NCBI GenBank assembly: GCA_018881555.1 | Contig: JACAXG010000007.1 | Coordinates: forward strand, 11,637,235 to 11,701,234 | Source: Amblyornis subalaris | Taxonomy: Eukaryota; Chordata; Aves; Passeriformes; Ptilonorhynchidae | Direction of reading: 5' to 3' | DNA: 64,000 bases | Part shown: positions 49,891-62,330 of the stretch, piece by piece | Numbering within the stretch: position 1 is the first letter of the stretch | How the letters are laid out: every line of letters starts with the position of its first letter | The notes under the pieces: generated by a model | Told to the model about the DNA's origin: nothing | What the model saw: only the letters and a program-made list of their open reading frames with translations | Databases searched by the model: none | Translations under genes and position numbers: made by a program

Positions 49891-52875
49891 TGTTTTTTTT
49901 TTTTTTAATAAGCTGAATAATGTTTAATGTTCAGGGTAAAACTGTCTGAAAATAGAATTACAGCACCTCATTATGTTTTGTATTTAAACTTAAGTAATTA
50001 ACATCAACACCACCACTGATTGTGGTTCTTATTGTGGAAGGTTATACACAGTTATTAAAAGCACATGTGAGTGACTGCTCGGAGACACACAGCCTTAGGT
50101 CTTGCATCTCCCACTACCAAGTAACAGGGTGGCAGCCCTTGTCTCACTGTCTCCTGTCTTTCCCAGGAACTCATCAGACCTGTGTGCCTGCATTTTGGAG
50201 AGGTGCAGTCACTGTGTGCGTAGAAGGGCCCAACTGAGCTTTGTCCTTGTTGGGTCAACTAGTGATGGGAATAAAGGAGCTGCAACAGCAGACATCTGAT
50301 GTGACATCTTGTGGTTTTGGTGGCTGGATATTGTGCTGTTTCGGGCTAGTTGCCAGACTGATGCTGCCCTTACATGCTGATTTTGGCCTTGATGTGTTCT
50401 TGATGAGAATTTTCTTCCACCTCTCATTTTAGAAATCTCAAATTTGCTGCTGCTGCTTGAAAATGCAGCCTTGCTTATGTCTGTCTGCATTTACTGTTTT
50501 TGCTGCTCTCACTAGAGAGGGGTTTACNCTGCATAAGCAGGGCTCACCCCCTCTTCTGCACACTCACAAGGGCTTTGCTAAGTAACCACACTACTCAGAA
50601 GAACAAAGGCCAGGCAGGAGAAGCTGAAATGCTGGGATGAAGGGATCTGACCATGTGCTCACCTTTCATCTCCTTGATGTCATTTTTTGTAGTACTACTT
50701 TGGGCTGCACAGGGGACTTTCCGTGTGTGTGGCATCCATGCAGATATGTGCTTAGGGTGGCAGGAAGCAGGCAGGCCATCATACACAGTTTGCTCCTTGT
50801 TGGTATCATGGCATGCTGCAGAAGTCTGCAGAAATCTGCAGAAACGAGCCCTTGGTGATGTGTCCCCGACCTGTGGCTTCTCTACAGTATGAGAATGTAT
50901 TTTGAAATGCTGCACTAGCACTCTTGCTTTTTATGCACTGCTGTTGTATTGAGATGAAGGGCTCTGTTTGTCTGTTACACTTACAGTGCATGATTGGGTC
51001 TGATTTGTTTTTGCTTACTGATTTAGACAAGACAGATCACATGGCTTATGGATACAAGAAACCCGGCATACCTCAAGCCTGTGAGGTGCTGCAAAGCATC
51101 TTTTGCCAGAAGCAGAGTATTGCTGGGTTACTCATATGGGAGCTCTGGGCAGCTCGAGTCTCACAGTCCTTCTCAAACTCTGAGGATTACAGACGCTATT
51201 CCAAATTTTCAAGGCATTGCTTTGTGTCACATTATCCACATGTNATGAGGGAAGTGGGTATAGTTTGTGCTTGGGAAAGCAGAGACAAATATTAGCTCTA
51301 TTACCATTTTATAAAAGCTGTCGCAAACCATCACTTGCAAGGAACATGCATGCACAAAGAGACACAATGTCAAAACGTGTGGTGGTCTCTCTGTAAGAGA
51401 GCCTGGTGTCCACAGCATCTCCACAGTGAAGTGACAGGGTCTGTATTTAACCTGATGAACAAGAACAGTACTTTACCCTTGTCAAATTACTTTGAGAATT
51501 CACCAGGGGCTTGAAACCTTAACCTTTCTCACTGCATTGCATAGGGGTCTTTGAAGGATTTTAAATAATGAGTCCTGCTGAAAACAGTTCCCTTGTATAA
51601 ATAGAATATAAATGCTCTAAGTGTATGGCTGGTCTAATCTTGAGGCTGCTTTAGCTTGTCTACCTGCTCTTCTAAGAACTGTCTTCAGCTTCATAGTAAT
51701 CTCTTCTATCCTTTGCTTCCAGGAATTCCTTACTTGTTCATTCTTGAGCAGGAGTGATCAGATCACTCCTATTTTGAGGACAGCAGAATTCTGTGTACTT
51801 TAGGTTCTTATGTTGCCTTTGCCATGGTAGTATCCAAACACTGGGCGATATTTCAGGAACTGCTGTGAGAGTCAGATGCACACTTTGCTCAGGAAATGAA
51901 CNGTGGTGACAGGAGGCCTTACTCCTGTTTGATTGTACTAGTACTTTCTGTAGCTCTGAGATGGATGGTGTGGCCAGGCTGTACTCAGGAAAGTAACTGT
52001 CCAAAACAGGCTGGCTGTCACCAGTTAACTTACAGGATATGGTCCTTGGTTCGTCCTAAGTCCTTTGCCTTATCTAGATGTTGGCAGAAAGTTGTTGCTG
52101 AAATCCGTGTTGGGAGCAGTGCTGTCGGTTAGCATGTGGATGAGCATGTGCTAGTCTTTGTGGCAGTGTCCTGGCCTTGTTTAATTTACTAGTATAACTG
52201 CAATTTCAGTGTTGAGATTGATTTTTGGTTTTGGTTTTTTTTTTTTTTTGGGCAGTATTTACTCTGTCTTGCATTGTACTCTCACATTGCCTTGGTTTGT
52301 GGCAAGTTGCTCAGATGACAATCGTGTGTTGCTTTGGAGGAGGTATCACCACAGCACTTGGAGATACTTGGTTTTTATTCCAACCCCCCTGCATGACCAG
52401 TGGTATCTGGAGGCAGCTCTGCTNTGCTGCCTGGGTGAGCTGTGCCCTGCAGCTGTTGATTGACAGCTGTTCTGAGACCTCCGTGTGACAATTGACACTA
52501 CATCCAGTGGCACTGAACCAAAATCCCCGAAGGAGATCAGGAAAGATGATCTGGAGAGCAACTGGTTGCCTGGGTCATGTCTCTTGGGCTCGGTCTGCAG
52601 CCCTCCAACCTCCAACCCCCAGGTCTGACAAGGGGGGGACCTGTCACCCTTTAGGTTTGCCAGCAAAACCCTCCCTGCCTGTGGCACAGCTCCTGCTGTC
52701 TTCCATGTTGGCACACCTGGGTTGAGGTGCACGGATGAGTTTACTAATGTGCCCTTTTGAAGGTTTTGGGTCATTGTTTGAATTGCTGGTGCTGTTCTGT
52801 GATGCGGACACAGGAGGAGGACAGAGTNGGTGATACAGCAAAAGGAATGAAAGCACTAATGCGAGAGGTTTTGGG

Positions 52876-52892
52876 TTTTTTTTTTTTTTTTT
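52876..52892 (+). repeat. Poly-T run (17)
   Basis: Seventeen consecutive T bases lie downstream of a gttttggg block. No LINE or SINE body is attached, so it is simple sequence rather than a reversed poly-A tail. Confidence 0.85.
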
Positions 52893-55800
52893 GAGAGATG
52901 TTACCTGAATGTTTTCACACTTCACTTCCTGGAAAAATAGGTTTTAGCCTTCTATGCCTAATAGGTTGCAATGAAGTGTAAATGTATCAAATGAAACAGA
53001 ATATCTAAATTTGCTTATTTGAATTATTGTCCTTGAAACAAATTGTTTTTGCTCTGTTTTATATTTATAAGAAAAACGTAATCCCTTGTACATTTATCTA
53101 AAAGCGTGATAGCCTTTTGTTTCTGCTACTCGGTCTTCCTTCAGGGGGAAAACAGGTGTTTATTCTGCCTAGGTTTTTGCAGTTACTTANAGTTTAGTAC
53201 TCCTTTGTACAGCAAGTGTTGGATTAGCTCAAAGCACTCGGCTTCATTGTTTGGCACTTTGGGACATGGAGACACTCTGAATAGGTGTAAATAGCAGTTT
53301 ATATGCATGGTNAATGTTGAGAAGTCTGGATTACTGGGAAGCAGCTTCAGAAANTTGCAGTCTCTTTTAGCTTTAGTGGTCTATCACGTGCATCCACGTT
53401 GGCTGCTCCTCTCCTGACTGCCACAAGGAATGGAAGAAGAGGTAAAATACANCTCCTTGGTACTCTCTGGCTTAGCTCCCCCAAGATGCCGTGTGGATCT
53501 TTTGACTTTAATACCTGGGTCAGTTCCCTGGAAGCAGCTTGCCAGTAGATCGGCTCTGACCTCATGCCTCAGGACTTGAGATGGAGGCGATTTGATGCTT
53601 TCTGAGAGTTGGAGAGATGGTGGTGGTTGGGAGGTCTGGGCAGTGCAAGAAGGCCTGGGAGGCAGACAAGTTCAATTTTGAAAGTGTAGAAAATGCCTCC
53701 TGTTCACCTAAAAATCTTCCTGTGTACTTCAGACTACAATTAGTGTAACATTCATAACTGAAGGAGCAAGTATTGGATGAGAGATNTCCTTCTTTTCCTA
53801 TTTTGAAGAAAGCTAATGATTTAATTTTCTTTTCACTGTTCCTATACATGCCAGATAAATAATTTAGTTGTTTTGCTTCCTTATTGGAGGAAGTATCTGC
53901 TTTAGAAAAAATTAGATCTGCTTTTACATTTAATTCTCATAGTAAAAGGAATGTAAAAGGAATTTCANTGTGTCAATGAAAAATAGCTCTATTACAATAG
54001 CTACTAAAGGTGAATCTTAAAATTTATTTTTTAATGAAGTCATGAAAAGCGTTGGCAATATTAACAGTGTGCTTAGGTCTCTTTCCCTCTTTTTTTTAAT
54101 TAAAAATAAATCTTCCAGTTCCATTTATGTTAATGCACTTAGTAAATAATTTGGTAAAGAAAGAGCTGCAGGAATGAGGCTTGGAGTTAACAACCAGAAG
54201 GGGAATGCAGTGGACTTGGGGTGTATTGTTTCCAAAAGACTTTTCTAAATGTTAGAAGCTCCCAGTCCTTTAAACAGATCTCCCCACTCAAGGTCACTGC
54301 AAACCCTCTGTGCCAGGAGTTAAATGTGCCGTGGATGCACTGAGACTGTCCTGACATTTTGAGCGAGGCACATGAGGATGCTCTCCACGTTCACAACAGT
54401 TGCGTCTTCTCATCAGTCTCTTCACTGGCTTTCTCTTTTCTCCCTGCATTTTGGTAGAGATTCTTATTTCCTCCTGCTTTCTGTGTCACTGAATCATTTC
54501 TTTCTTCTTCGTTACCTACTCCCCTCCTCTTTCCAGCTGCCTTTTGTGCAAAAAAACCCCGCATAGCTTCTTTTTTTCTCTCTACCTTTTCCGTCAGTTT
54601 CTTCCCTTGTCTCCAGGGTGACCCCTTGCCCTCACATGCTTGAACTGTGNCTCTTTGTCTCAAGCTATGTCAGGAATTAAGTTCTTTGGTACATACATCA
54701 GTGTCACCTTTATTTGCTCGGGAAGGTGCAGTGGATGTTTATGGCAATGCAGCTGTAGTGATAGTAATGTGAAAAGAATAGCTCTGCCTTTGCTGAAACT
54801 TTGTCTTTTTTATAGTTTTGATGAAACAGCCTGGATTGGGGGGAATACTGAAGGTCATTAAAAAAATTCATGAAACAGTGTTCCTTGCATCCCTGCCTAA
54901 CAAGATCTGATCCTATTGGCATTATATCATTGGCAGGATGCTGGAGTGCCATACTAACGTCAAAAGCATTGAGATAAATGACAGCTCCATTAATTGGGTA
55001 GGCATTCGGGCTCAGCTTGGGAACGTAACATATTTTATAGGTGTGCTTGGGGCAACAGAAGGGTAGTGTGTTGAAAAGTTACTGGGCTCGGATATTTACT
55101 GCTGGGTATGTTAATGTGAGTGCAAGCATTGCTCTGTCTGTGGAGCTTGCACTGCTGGAGAGGGCGTTTAGGGATGCTGGGCACATCGCCTGGAAGGAGG
55201 GAGACTCTGCATATATCAGGTTTTTTCAGCTGCAGTCCCTTAGCACAAGGGGAGCTGTACACAGGCAATACGAGCTGCCTACTGATCAGTCACACAACTC
55301 CTACTCAGGCGGGGATTTTTAGGCAGGTTTAAGGGGGCTACAGCTAGATCCAGAAAAGTAATTAAGCACTTCAGCTGACATTGAAATCTGTGGGAAGATA
55401 GGAAGTAAGATGCTAGAACTTTAGTAGTTTTGTGGATATCTANGTTTGCTCTTCAACAGAGCACAAACATTAAAAAATACTGTCTCTAAACTGTGCATGG
55501 GTTTGGGTTTTCCTGTGATGTCAGTGTTATAGCAAAGGTACATGCAGATGTTTTCTTCAAGCTCAGTAGTCCATCACTGACAGAGGTGGTGGGCTCTGCC
55601 TCCAGAGGTAGCAAGGAAGAAAATGCCTACTTTGCATCCATTGCCCAGCTTTAAACAGCCTGNAGAATTTGGTTGCTCGGGAATCTGTTGAAGAGAAATG
55701 CTCTTTTTGATGTTTTACCTGCTGTAATGTCACCTTCCTGTTGACAACAATACTGCTATATTTATACTTCAAAAACTCCTGTTAGTAAAGTAGAACTAAG

Positions 55801-56199
55801 AAAGATGGTTATTCTTCATCTTCTGTATTGGAGAAAACATGGCTTACTACATTTTTTTCTACATGGATAATTAGTTACACTTGTGCAGCTCAAATAAATG
55901 CCATCAAATTGCACAGCAACAACTGTGCTTTATTTGNCTGAAGAACTTCTGTTACTTACAATGACATGCAAAAAAAAGATGTATCCTGGGCTGATTTTCA
56001 CATTCCAGGCTCCTTTTTTGGGGACTGGCAGTGAGGCATTGTTTTCTGTTTTCATTTTGTGAAAGAACCCTGGAAACCTGCAGTCTTTGTGTGTATATGC
56101 CATGCACATTTAATAAGGAAATTACAGAGACAATAAAATTGGAGCCCTGACATGCCTTTTCTTTTCTCTTTACTTTTTTTTAAACAAACAAACTAAAAC

Positions 56200-56340
56200 A
56201 AGCTGCTTGTCAGAGCTGAATCACACTTGCAGGATTCTGCTGCAGCCATCGCGTGAAATTGGTAAAGAATTGCAATTGCAGCTGGCTCTGGAGACATGCA
56301 GGTTTTTGGAGATAATGGGGACATTTATGGCTTATCTACT
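56200..56340. promoter_or_regulatory. Candidate conserved non-coding element
   Basis: The block has even complexity, with a palindromic attgcaattgcagctg core (about 56268-56283), an E-box-like CAGCTG (56278-56283) and a retained CpG pair in catcgcgtg (about 56248). A 63-codon open frame covers it but has no recognisable domain. It may be regulatory, or a small unannotated exon. The evidence is weak. Confidence 0.2.
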
Positions 56341-57472
56341 TTTCCACAAGTGGCAGCCAGAATATACTCATTTTAACCAACCTGTGTGCTTCAGATGATT
56401 TTACGTGCCAAGTAGGTCTTGAATATAGTTTGAAATACCTTTGCTTTTTATTTCATGGTGTTGATTAGTTAACAGGTTGCTGTTAATAAAAACAGGAGTT
56501 TTCAGTTGTTCTGCCCTATGCTCAGCTGANAGTCTGGACTTTGCCCCAGGCAAAATGCAAAGGAGTGAGGGCATTGCAAAAGTATGAGGCAAAGCTTGAA
56601 GTAGAGGGTGATCTCATTTCCCTGATGAGATNGAAACTTTGTCTTTTCTCCCTGCAGAAGGCAGGAGACTCTAAGGAGGAGTTAGCCCAAACCCAATGCT
56701 TTTGCACAGCTGGTACTATAGATTCAGAGTAGTCTCAGAGCTGGAGGGGATGTGGCCGAGCCAAAAGGGAGGTAACCTCCAGGAATATCGAGCCATGNAT
56801 TTATTAAAAACATCTTTAATGTGATGCTCATCACATAAATAGCACCGACTATATCTTCAAAACTATCATAAAAGCNATAATGGTTGTGGGGGGAATCATG
56901 GGGGGAGTTTATCAGCAGTAGCAGTAATATCCCAGGACTCAGGTTTTCAAGGCACAATTAGGTTCTCAGCAGCCGTGACCTGCTGGAGTTGCCCATTGCT
57001 GCCAATCCTGGGGGCCAGCTCCCATGTCACAGCCCACTGTGACCCCAAAAGTCACCCTGGTCTTCACGTACTCACCATCAGCTCTGCTTTTGCCACGTCA
57101 CACTTCCTTTTGTCAGAAAAGGCAGTGAGTTGTTACTGTGNCTGTCATAAATCCTGCTGTGGCCAGGCTTTAATGGGTGTGATGATCACTATGGTTCTGA
57201 TCACTCGTGCTCCCCAAATTGGCAACCTTTTGAATGGTAGTGTTATGGTGTACCCTGCCTCACAACTCTACAACTAGGCAAGGTCCCCAAAACATATGAA
57301 ACTGTTTGACACAAACAAAACATTCAGGTAAGAGAATAAAGTTCTGCAAGGACTTCCTGGGAGTGCTGTCTTTTCTCCATATGGTTCTCATGGAGAACGA
57401 CCCAGGTAGATGCTTGCATTTCAGATTTTCCCTGTTGAGTCAGAGTTTGACAGGAGCTGGAAAGGAAGGTGC

Positions 57473-57492
57473 TTTTTTTTTTTTTTTTTTTC
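57473..57492 (+). repeat. Poly-T run (20)
   Basis: Twenty consecutive T bases are followed by CAG, so it also looks like a strong splice acceptor. The following sequence has no coding frame that I recognise. It is simple sequence. Confidence 0.85.
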
Positions 57493-58080
57493 AGATGTCT
57501 TGAATGTCAGGAGCAATGGGGTAAAAATGGCAGTGGTAATTTTAGCTCAGAGGAAAAAGGTTTTGATGGCTTTGCAGCTGTAATAGCTTCACCTGAGACC
57601 AGGTTTCTGTTTTGTTGCAGTTGTTGTAGGAGGTTACTCTCACCACAAACAAAAATTGGAGATCTGTCTTCCTGTACCTCAGCTGGGTTCTAAAATATAT
57701 GATTTGTGGCAAGATTTTGCTGTGGGCAATGGGATTTTTTTTTTCCCCTGATGTTCTCAAATAAATTGAAATTTATGACAAACATGGCTATTTTTCTTAC
57801 ACCATCTTCTATTTCTCATCTTTAACATTCATTAAAGATGGTTTGTTCCATAAAATCCTACTCCTAAAGGAACCCAGTAGAGTGTGGCTGTGTGCATGAC
57901 TGTGACAGTGCAGACTCCCTATCTGCTAAGAAAAGCCAGAGGCTTTTTTGATCATGCCAAAATAATTTTGAGGGGAAAAGAGAGGAAAAATTTTCNCATC
58001 CTGACTGGAATGTTAGTGTCTCAAATATAATCAGTGTATAATTTGGGAGTGAGGAAAAGGGCATGAGAGCTCATCAGTGA

Positions 58081-58102
58081 AAATACTGGATTTCCAGTAT
58101 TT
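58081..58102. other. Perfect 10-bp inverted repeat with 2-base centre
   Basis: The arms aaatactgga (58081-58090) and tccagtattt (58093-58102) are exact reverse complements separated by tt. No T-run or gene lies beside it. It could be a protein-binding palindrome or chance. Confidence 0.7.
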
Positions 58103-61100
58103 CCAGGGAGCACTGCGTTTTAATTTCAGCTTTGAAAAAAATTGATAGAAAAATAAGCACTTGAAAATGAAAAAAGCATTTTCAATTAGTTTAATCTTTT
58201 AATTTAAAAAGATGTTTAAATTGAACATTTTGACAATTTGAAGTTTTTGTTTTGCATGCATTTTTCTTTTTCCAAAAAGATTTTTCAGAATTTCCCTCCT
58301 TCTCATGAACAGATTTAGTTTTGACAGATCACCATTTTCTGATGAAAGAACAAGTTTTGTTAGAACATTCTCAGCCGGTGCTTCTGGAGGCTGTACATAC
58401 TGAACAACACCAACCTGACAAGCATAATTTCTTAATCCATATGTGTGTCAAGTAAAGCATAAAAACAGGTGCATGTTACGCTAGAATAAAATTGTAGATT
58501 CTGTGGGGNTTTTTTAACTTTTTGGTATTACCGAGGAACAGTGTGACTTGAACCACAGAACTTTGGTTTTAAACTAAATGTAAAAATAGGTAGTTTTTAA
58601 TGCTTTTTTGGAGTGACAAAAATCAAGAAATCTGGTTAAATAGTGGCACNCTTTTTTCTGTTGTTAGTATATTGTGTTGTCTGGCATGGAAGGAACATGC
58701 TATATTGCATAACTAACAAATTAATATCATGTAGGGAAAGCATTTGCACACATGGCAGGCCTTGGAGGATGCACGCTCATGCTTNTTTCAGAAAAGCTGC
58801 CTTTCCCCCNCCATCCAGAAATAGGNATAACACATTACAGGGAAGATACCACTTGTAAGGTGGGTCTCCAGGTCTTGCAGGTGAGGATAGCAGAAATACA
58901 GCCAGCTGCAGTAACTCAAAGCTCTCTGGTAGGCTCATGGAACCAAGGCTTGGCCCCAGCCANGGTCTCTCGTTTGCCTGTAAAAATATAGCGGGAAGCA
59001 AATTTCCTCCAGTCCTTGGTCGCTGTGTCATCTTCTGGGTGGCGACTTCAAAGCCAGGCAGCAGTGGCTGTCCTAAACGAAGTGGTGTTCCTGCAGCTGA
59101 TGGTGCTTTCTGCTCATGCTGGGCTCTCCAGCTGTTCCAGGTGGTCTCTGATGGCTGCCTCGCAACTTCTTGTTAGCCTTGGGGCTANCCCTCTGTGCCA
59201 ACGGGCATGGGGAGCAGCAGCACAGATGCAGATGCTCACTTTTCACTTCAGTAGAAATGTGACAGGCTTTTATCATCATTTCTGCATCTCTTAAATCTCA
59301 TTGTAAAACGGTGAGCATATAGTAACCGAAGGAATAAACCTCTCATTTTTTCAAACACNTGTTGCTTCTCTTCATCTCGGCGCACGATAACCCTGCCCTG
59401 CAAATTTGCACAGTTTTGTTCCACAGGGGCCTGTGCACCCTGCAAATCTTGTTTGTCTCAGCAGCGGATCAGCGGTTCACTGGCCTGGAACATCTGTGGG
59501 ATAGCTGCTAAAGCTTTGGTTGACTTCTGGTAGGATAGAATTTTAGCCCCTAAGTCATTTTGTCCTCACCTTCACACAGCTCCTGAGTGCTTGTCCTGCA
59601 GACAAGCAGCGAGGTGAGTGTCATTCGTCTACCGTTCATTGCCTGCATGGAGATATGGGCAGAAGTAGTCTGATATTTTGGGATGCCTGGACTAGGAAAT
59701 GCCGTCCTGGACCAGGCTGGAAGGTAGTGGTTCTCTTACTTTTTGTTTTATCTTTTTGTAAATTTTTAATATTTGTATTTCCACTCCCTGCACTAACTTT
59801 CAGAGNTAATATTTGTTATTTTTTAGAAAGCCTGTATTTTCCAGTGCCCTAAAATACAATTATACAGAAACTTCAAACAGCCTTAAAGCTGCAATTCTCA
59901 TATTCCTTGTGATAGGATATAGGAAGAAAGAGTAATGAAGTAACCAGTTCCTTGGGCCTAGAGTTTATCTTCAGCTGGATGCTGATGTACATCACTTGAT
60001 TTCAGCAACTTCTGCTGAGCAAAGAAACTTCTGGCTCTTCTGAGGTTTCTTTGGCTAAGTTGTTCATTGTGAGTGAAAAAANAGTTTCAGTGATTTTCTT
60101 CCTCTGATGGTTCTTAATTGTCTTTATTATTTGAGGACGTTTTTAGCTACTTTCTGAAATTGTTATTGTGACTGTCTAGGCTGCCCTTGTATTTCACTAC
60201 AGCTCTTTATTTTCCCTGTGTATATACATTTTTATAAATATTTGAAATACTTATAAAATGGCATTATACATTTGTGCCACTTCGTAAGCTTTTTTCCCCT
60301 CTTCTGNTAGACAAATCTTGAATGGCAGTGTAAAGTAATATCTTGTTAGTTTTATGCAACCTACAGATTTGATTAAAATGTGGTAGAAAAGTGCCTTTGG
60401 TATGTATGAGGAAGTGAGGGCAAACCTTTCCTCAATCATTGTGTGGATCTCACATGAGGATTGCTGGGAGAAGCTGTAAAACCTAAGTGATGTGTATTAA
60501 TAGAACCGTGCTAAAGATCATGGGAAAGTGTTTTATTACATTCCANAAATATTGTATCTTTTTTTTTTTTATGGTAATGTAAAATGGCATGAAGAAAATG
60601 AAGTCTGGAAATTAATTTGACTGTTACAATGTAACTTTGCTGAGAGCTTACGGTAGGGCCCGTAGCACAATTAATTCTTCTTATGCACTGACAGAGCTGC
60701 TTGACAGCTGCACCATCTGGCTGGGTGTGGGATAGACTGGATTTTATCAATATTTATCTTATAATTAACCCCTAGAATGCTGATCCACATATAGGAAGAA
60801 GGGATTTAAGATGTTGTTGGTTATTGCAGGGTTGGAAGGAGGGTGTGGGCTGGGAAAGATTTTTTGGTGATGGGGAAGCAGAGAAAGAACCCACTTTCAC
60901 GGGGATTGACTCTTCTTCTGTTGTGGTGGGATATCCTGAGACTTGAATACAAACTTTGGATTAACTGGGCATTGCTCATTGCCATATGTGCCCATCTAGG
61001 GGAGCTGGAAGATGCTAGCTTTGCAAAGAACTGAGTATGCTGGATTCCTGTGGTGTCCAGTATGGGCTAAGCTGAAATTACAGCTTCTTCTGTGCTTGCA

Positions 61101-61867
61101 GGGTTTCTCTCTTTTGCCTTGGTATTCTTACTAAACAGGAAGTTAATCATTGCAAGGTCTCTTTTCCTAGACTTGAAAGTCAGTGGCTTGGTGGGATGCA
61201 GAAATACAGACCTGTACATTACAATTTTATACAAGTAATGTTCCTATATGTAACAAGACTAGCTTCACCTAAGGTGAGGTCTTCATCATTTCCGCTGATT
61301 TTTGTATGAATGATGAGCCAGGCCNTTCTCCTGTGATTGCATTTGGCTTCAGTGTGTTGGTATTGCAGAGCTGTTTGTTCTGGTTGAATCATTAGATATT
61401 AGTGATAGAGGCAGGTAATGNGTGTAGGGTTCCTGTTGAATGTTTCCTGTAGTGATTTTTAGCTTTACTTGGAGGATTGGCGTGTGGGATGTGTTCTCCC
61501 CTGCTGTCATGACTACCTCCCTTCAGGGCTATCATTGAGCTCAACAGGAGTTCAAACACAGAGTTCAGGGAAAGCGTGTTAGGCCAGTGAAAGCTTTNCA
61601 AATCTATTCTTTAAGAAATAACTTTTTACACTCATGTAATTATATCTTACTTAATAGAGCNATAGGGTGCAGGGGAGAAGACAACAGCACATGTACATCT
61701 CTAGGTTTTTTCTGCACAATAGATGGGTAAAAGTCAACTTAGGTTAATTAGCTCTAATTTCCCTTTCTTTCTCACAATCACTCATTTTTTTTTCAGGAGA
61801 TGATAGGAGACACCTTATCTTACTCTTTCTCTGTTCCAAGCAGCGAGAACATCCCTAGGGAAAGCAT

Positions 61868-62330
61868 TACTGGGTCAGGCTGAAGACTTGCTGACCCAAG
61901 GTCCTGTCTCCAGCAGTAATTAGCAACAGATGGGGTGAGGGAAAAGTAGTAGGAGAACAATGGCACATCTGCGATCTTCTGATGTAAAGACTTTCTAATC
62001 TGGAGATAACATCTGGACTGTCAGGCTAAAGCTACTGATGGACCTTGTGCTACGGGAATTTGTCTGGTTCTTTTTGAATGTCTCTGGCTTCTACATCATC
62101 CTGCTACAGTGAGTTCCCAAAGTCATTATACGTTGCGTGCAAAAATGCATCTCTACCCTCGTTTTTAAACCTTGTCTCTGTGAGTGGTTTATTGGCTTCT
62201 TTCATTTGTGGTATTAGGAGGAGTACTGAACAATTATTTCCTTTTCACCTTCCTCATACCNATGCTAGACATGTCAAACTTCTCTCTCTCTCTGTGTTGT
62301 GTCTTTTCCAAGTTGAAGTTGCTGCTTAAT
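61868..62330 (-). mobile_element. Ancient CR1/L3-like LINE fragment, minus strand
   Basis: Blocks in order match the reverse complement of an old amniote CR1/L3-like LINE 3' region: tactgggtcaggctgaag, cccaaggtcctgtctcc, tgatggacct, aatttgtctggttcttttt, acatcatcctgctacagtgag, cgttgcgtgcaaaaa and tgtcttttccaagttgaag at the far end. The middle corresponds to the same C-terminal coding segment seen in the younger CR1 at 9187-9985, but it is much more diverged and has no open frame. A CT-dinucleotide run near 62279-62292 lies inside it. The family name is tentative. Confidence 0.65.

Larger units (their letters stand above)
49891..61867. other. Unique non-coding stretch
   Basis: No gene recognised. 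It contains long T-runs at about 49892-49906, 52236-52249, 52876-52892 and 57473-57492, a perfect inverted repeat at 58081-58102 and a conserved-looking block at 56200-56340. Dense overlapping small open frames around 50-51 kb and 52.2-52.8 kb show no protein family that I recognise. Confidence 0.5.

Noticed and set aside
51013..51090. Possible exon after the acceptor-like tgcttactgatttag
   Set aside because: The peptide resembles no known family, the pyrimidine tract is weak, and the donor is not convincing.
57473..57495. T20-CAG as a splice acceptor
   Set aside because: No coding-like sequence follows. T-runs of this kind occur several times in the window and are adequately explained as simple repeats.
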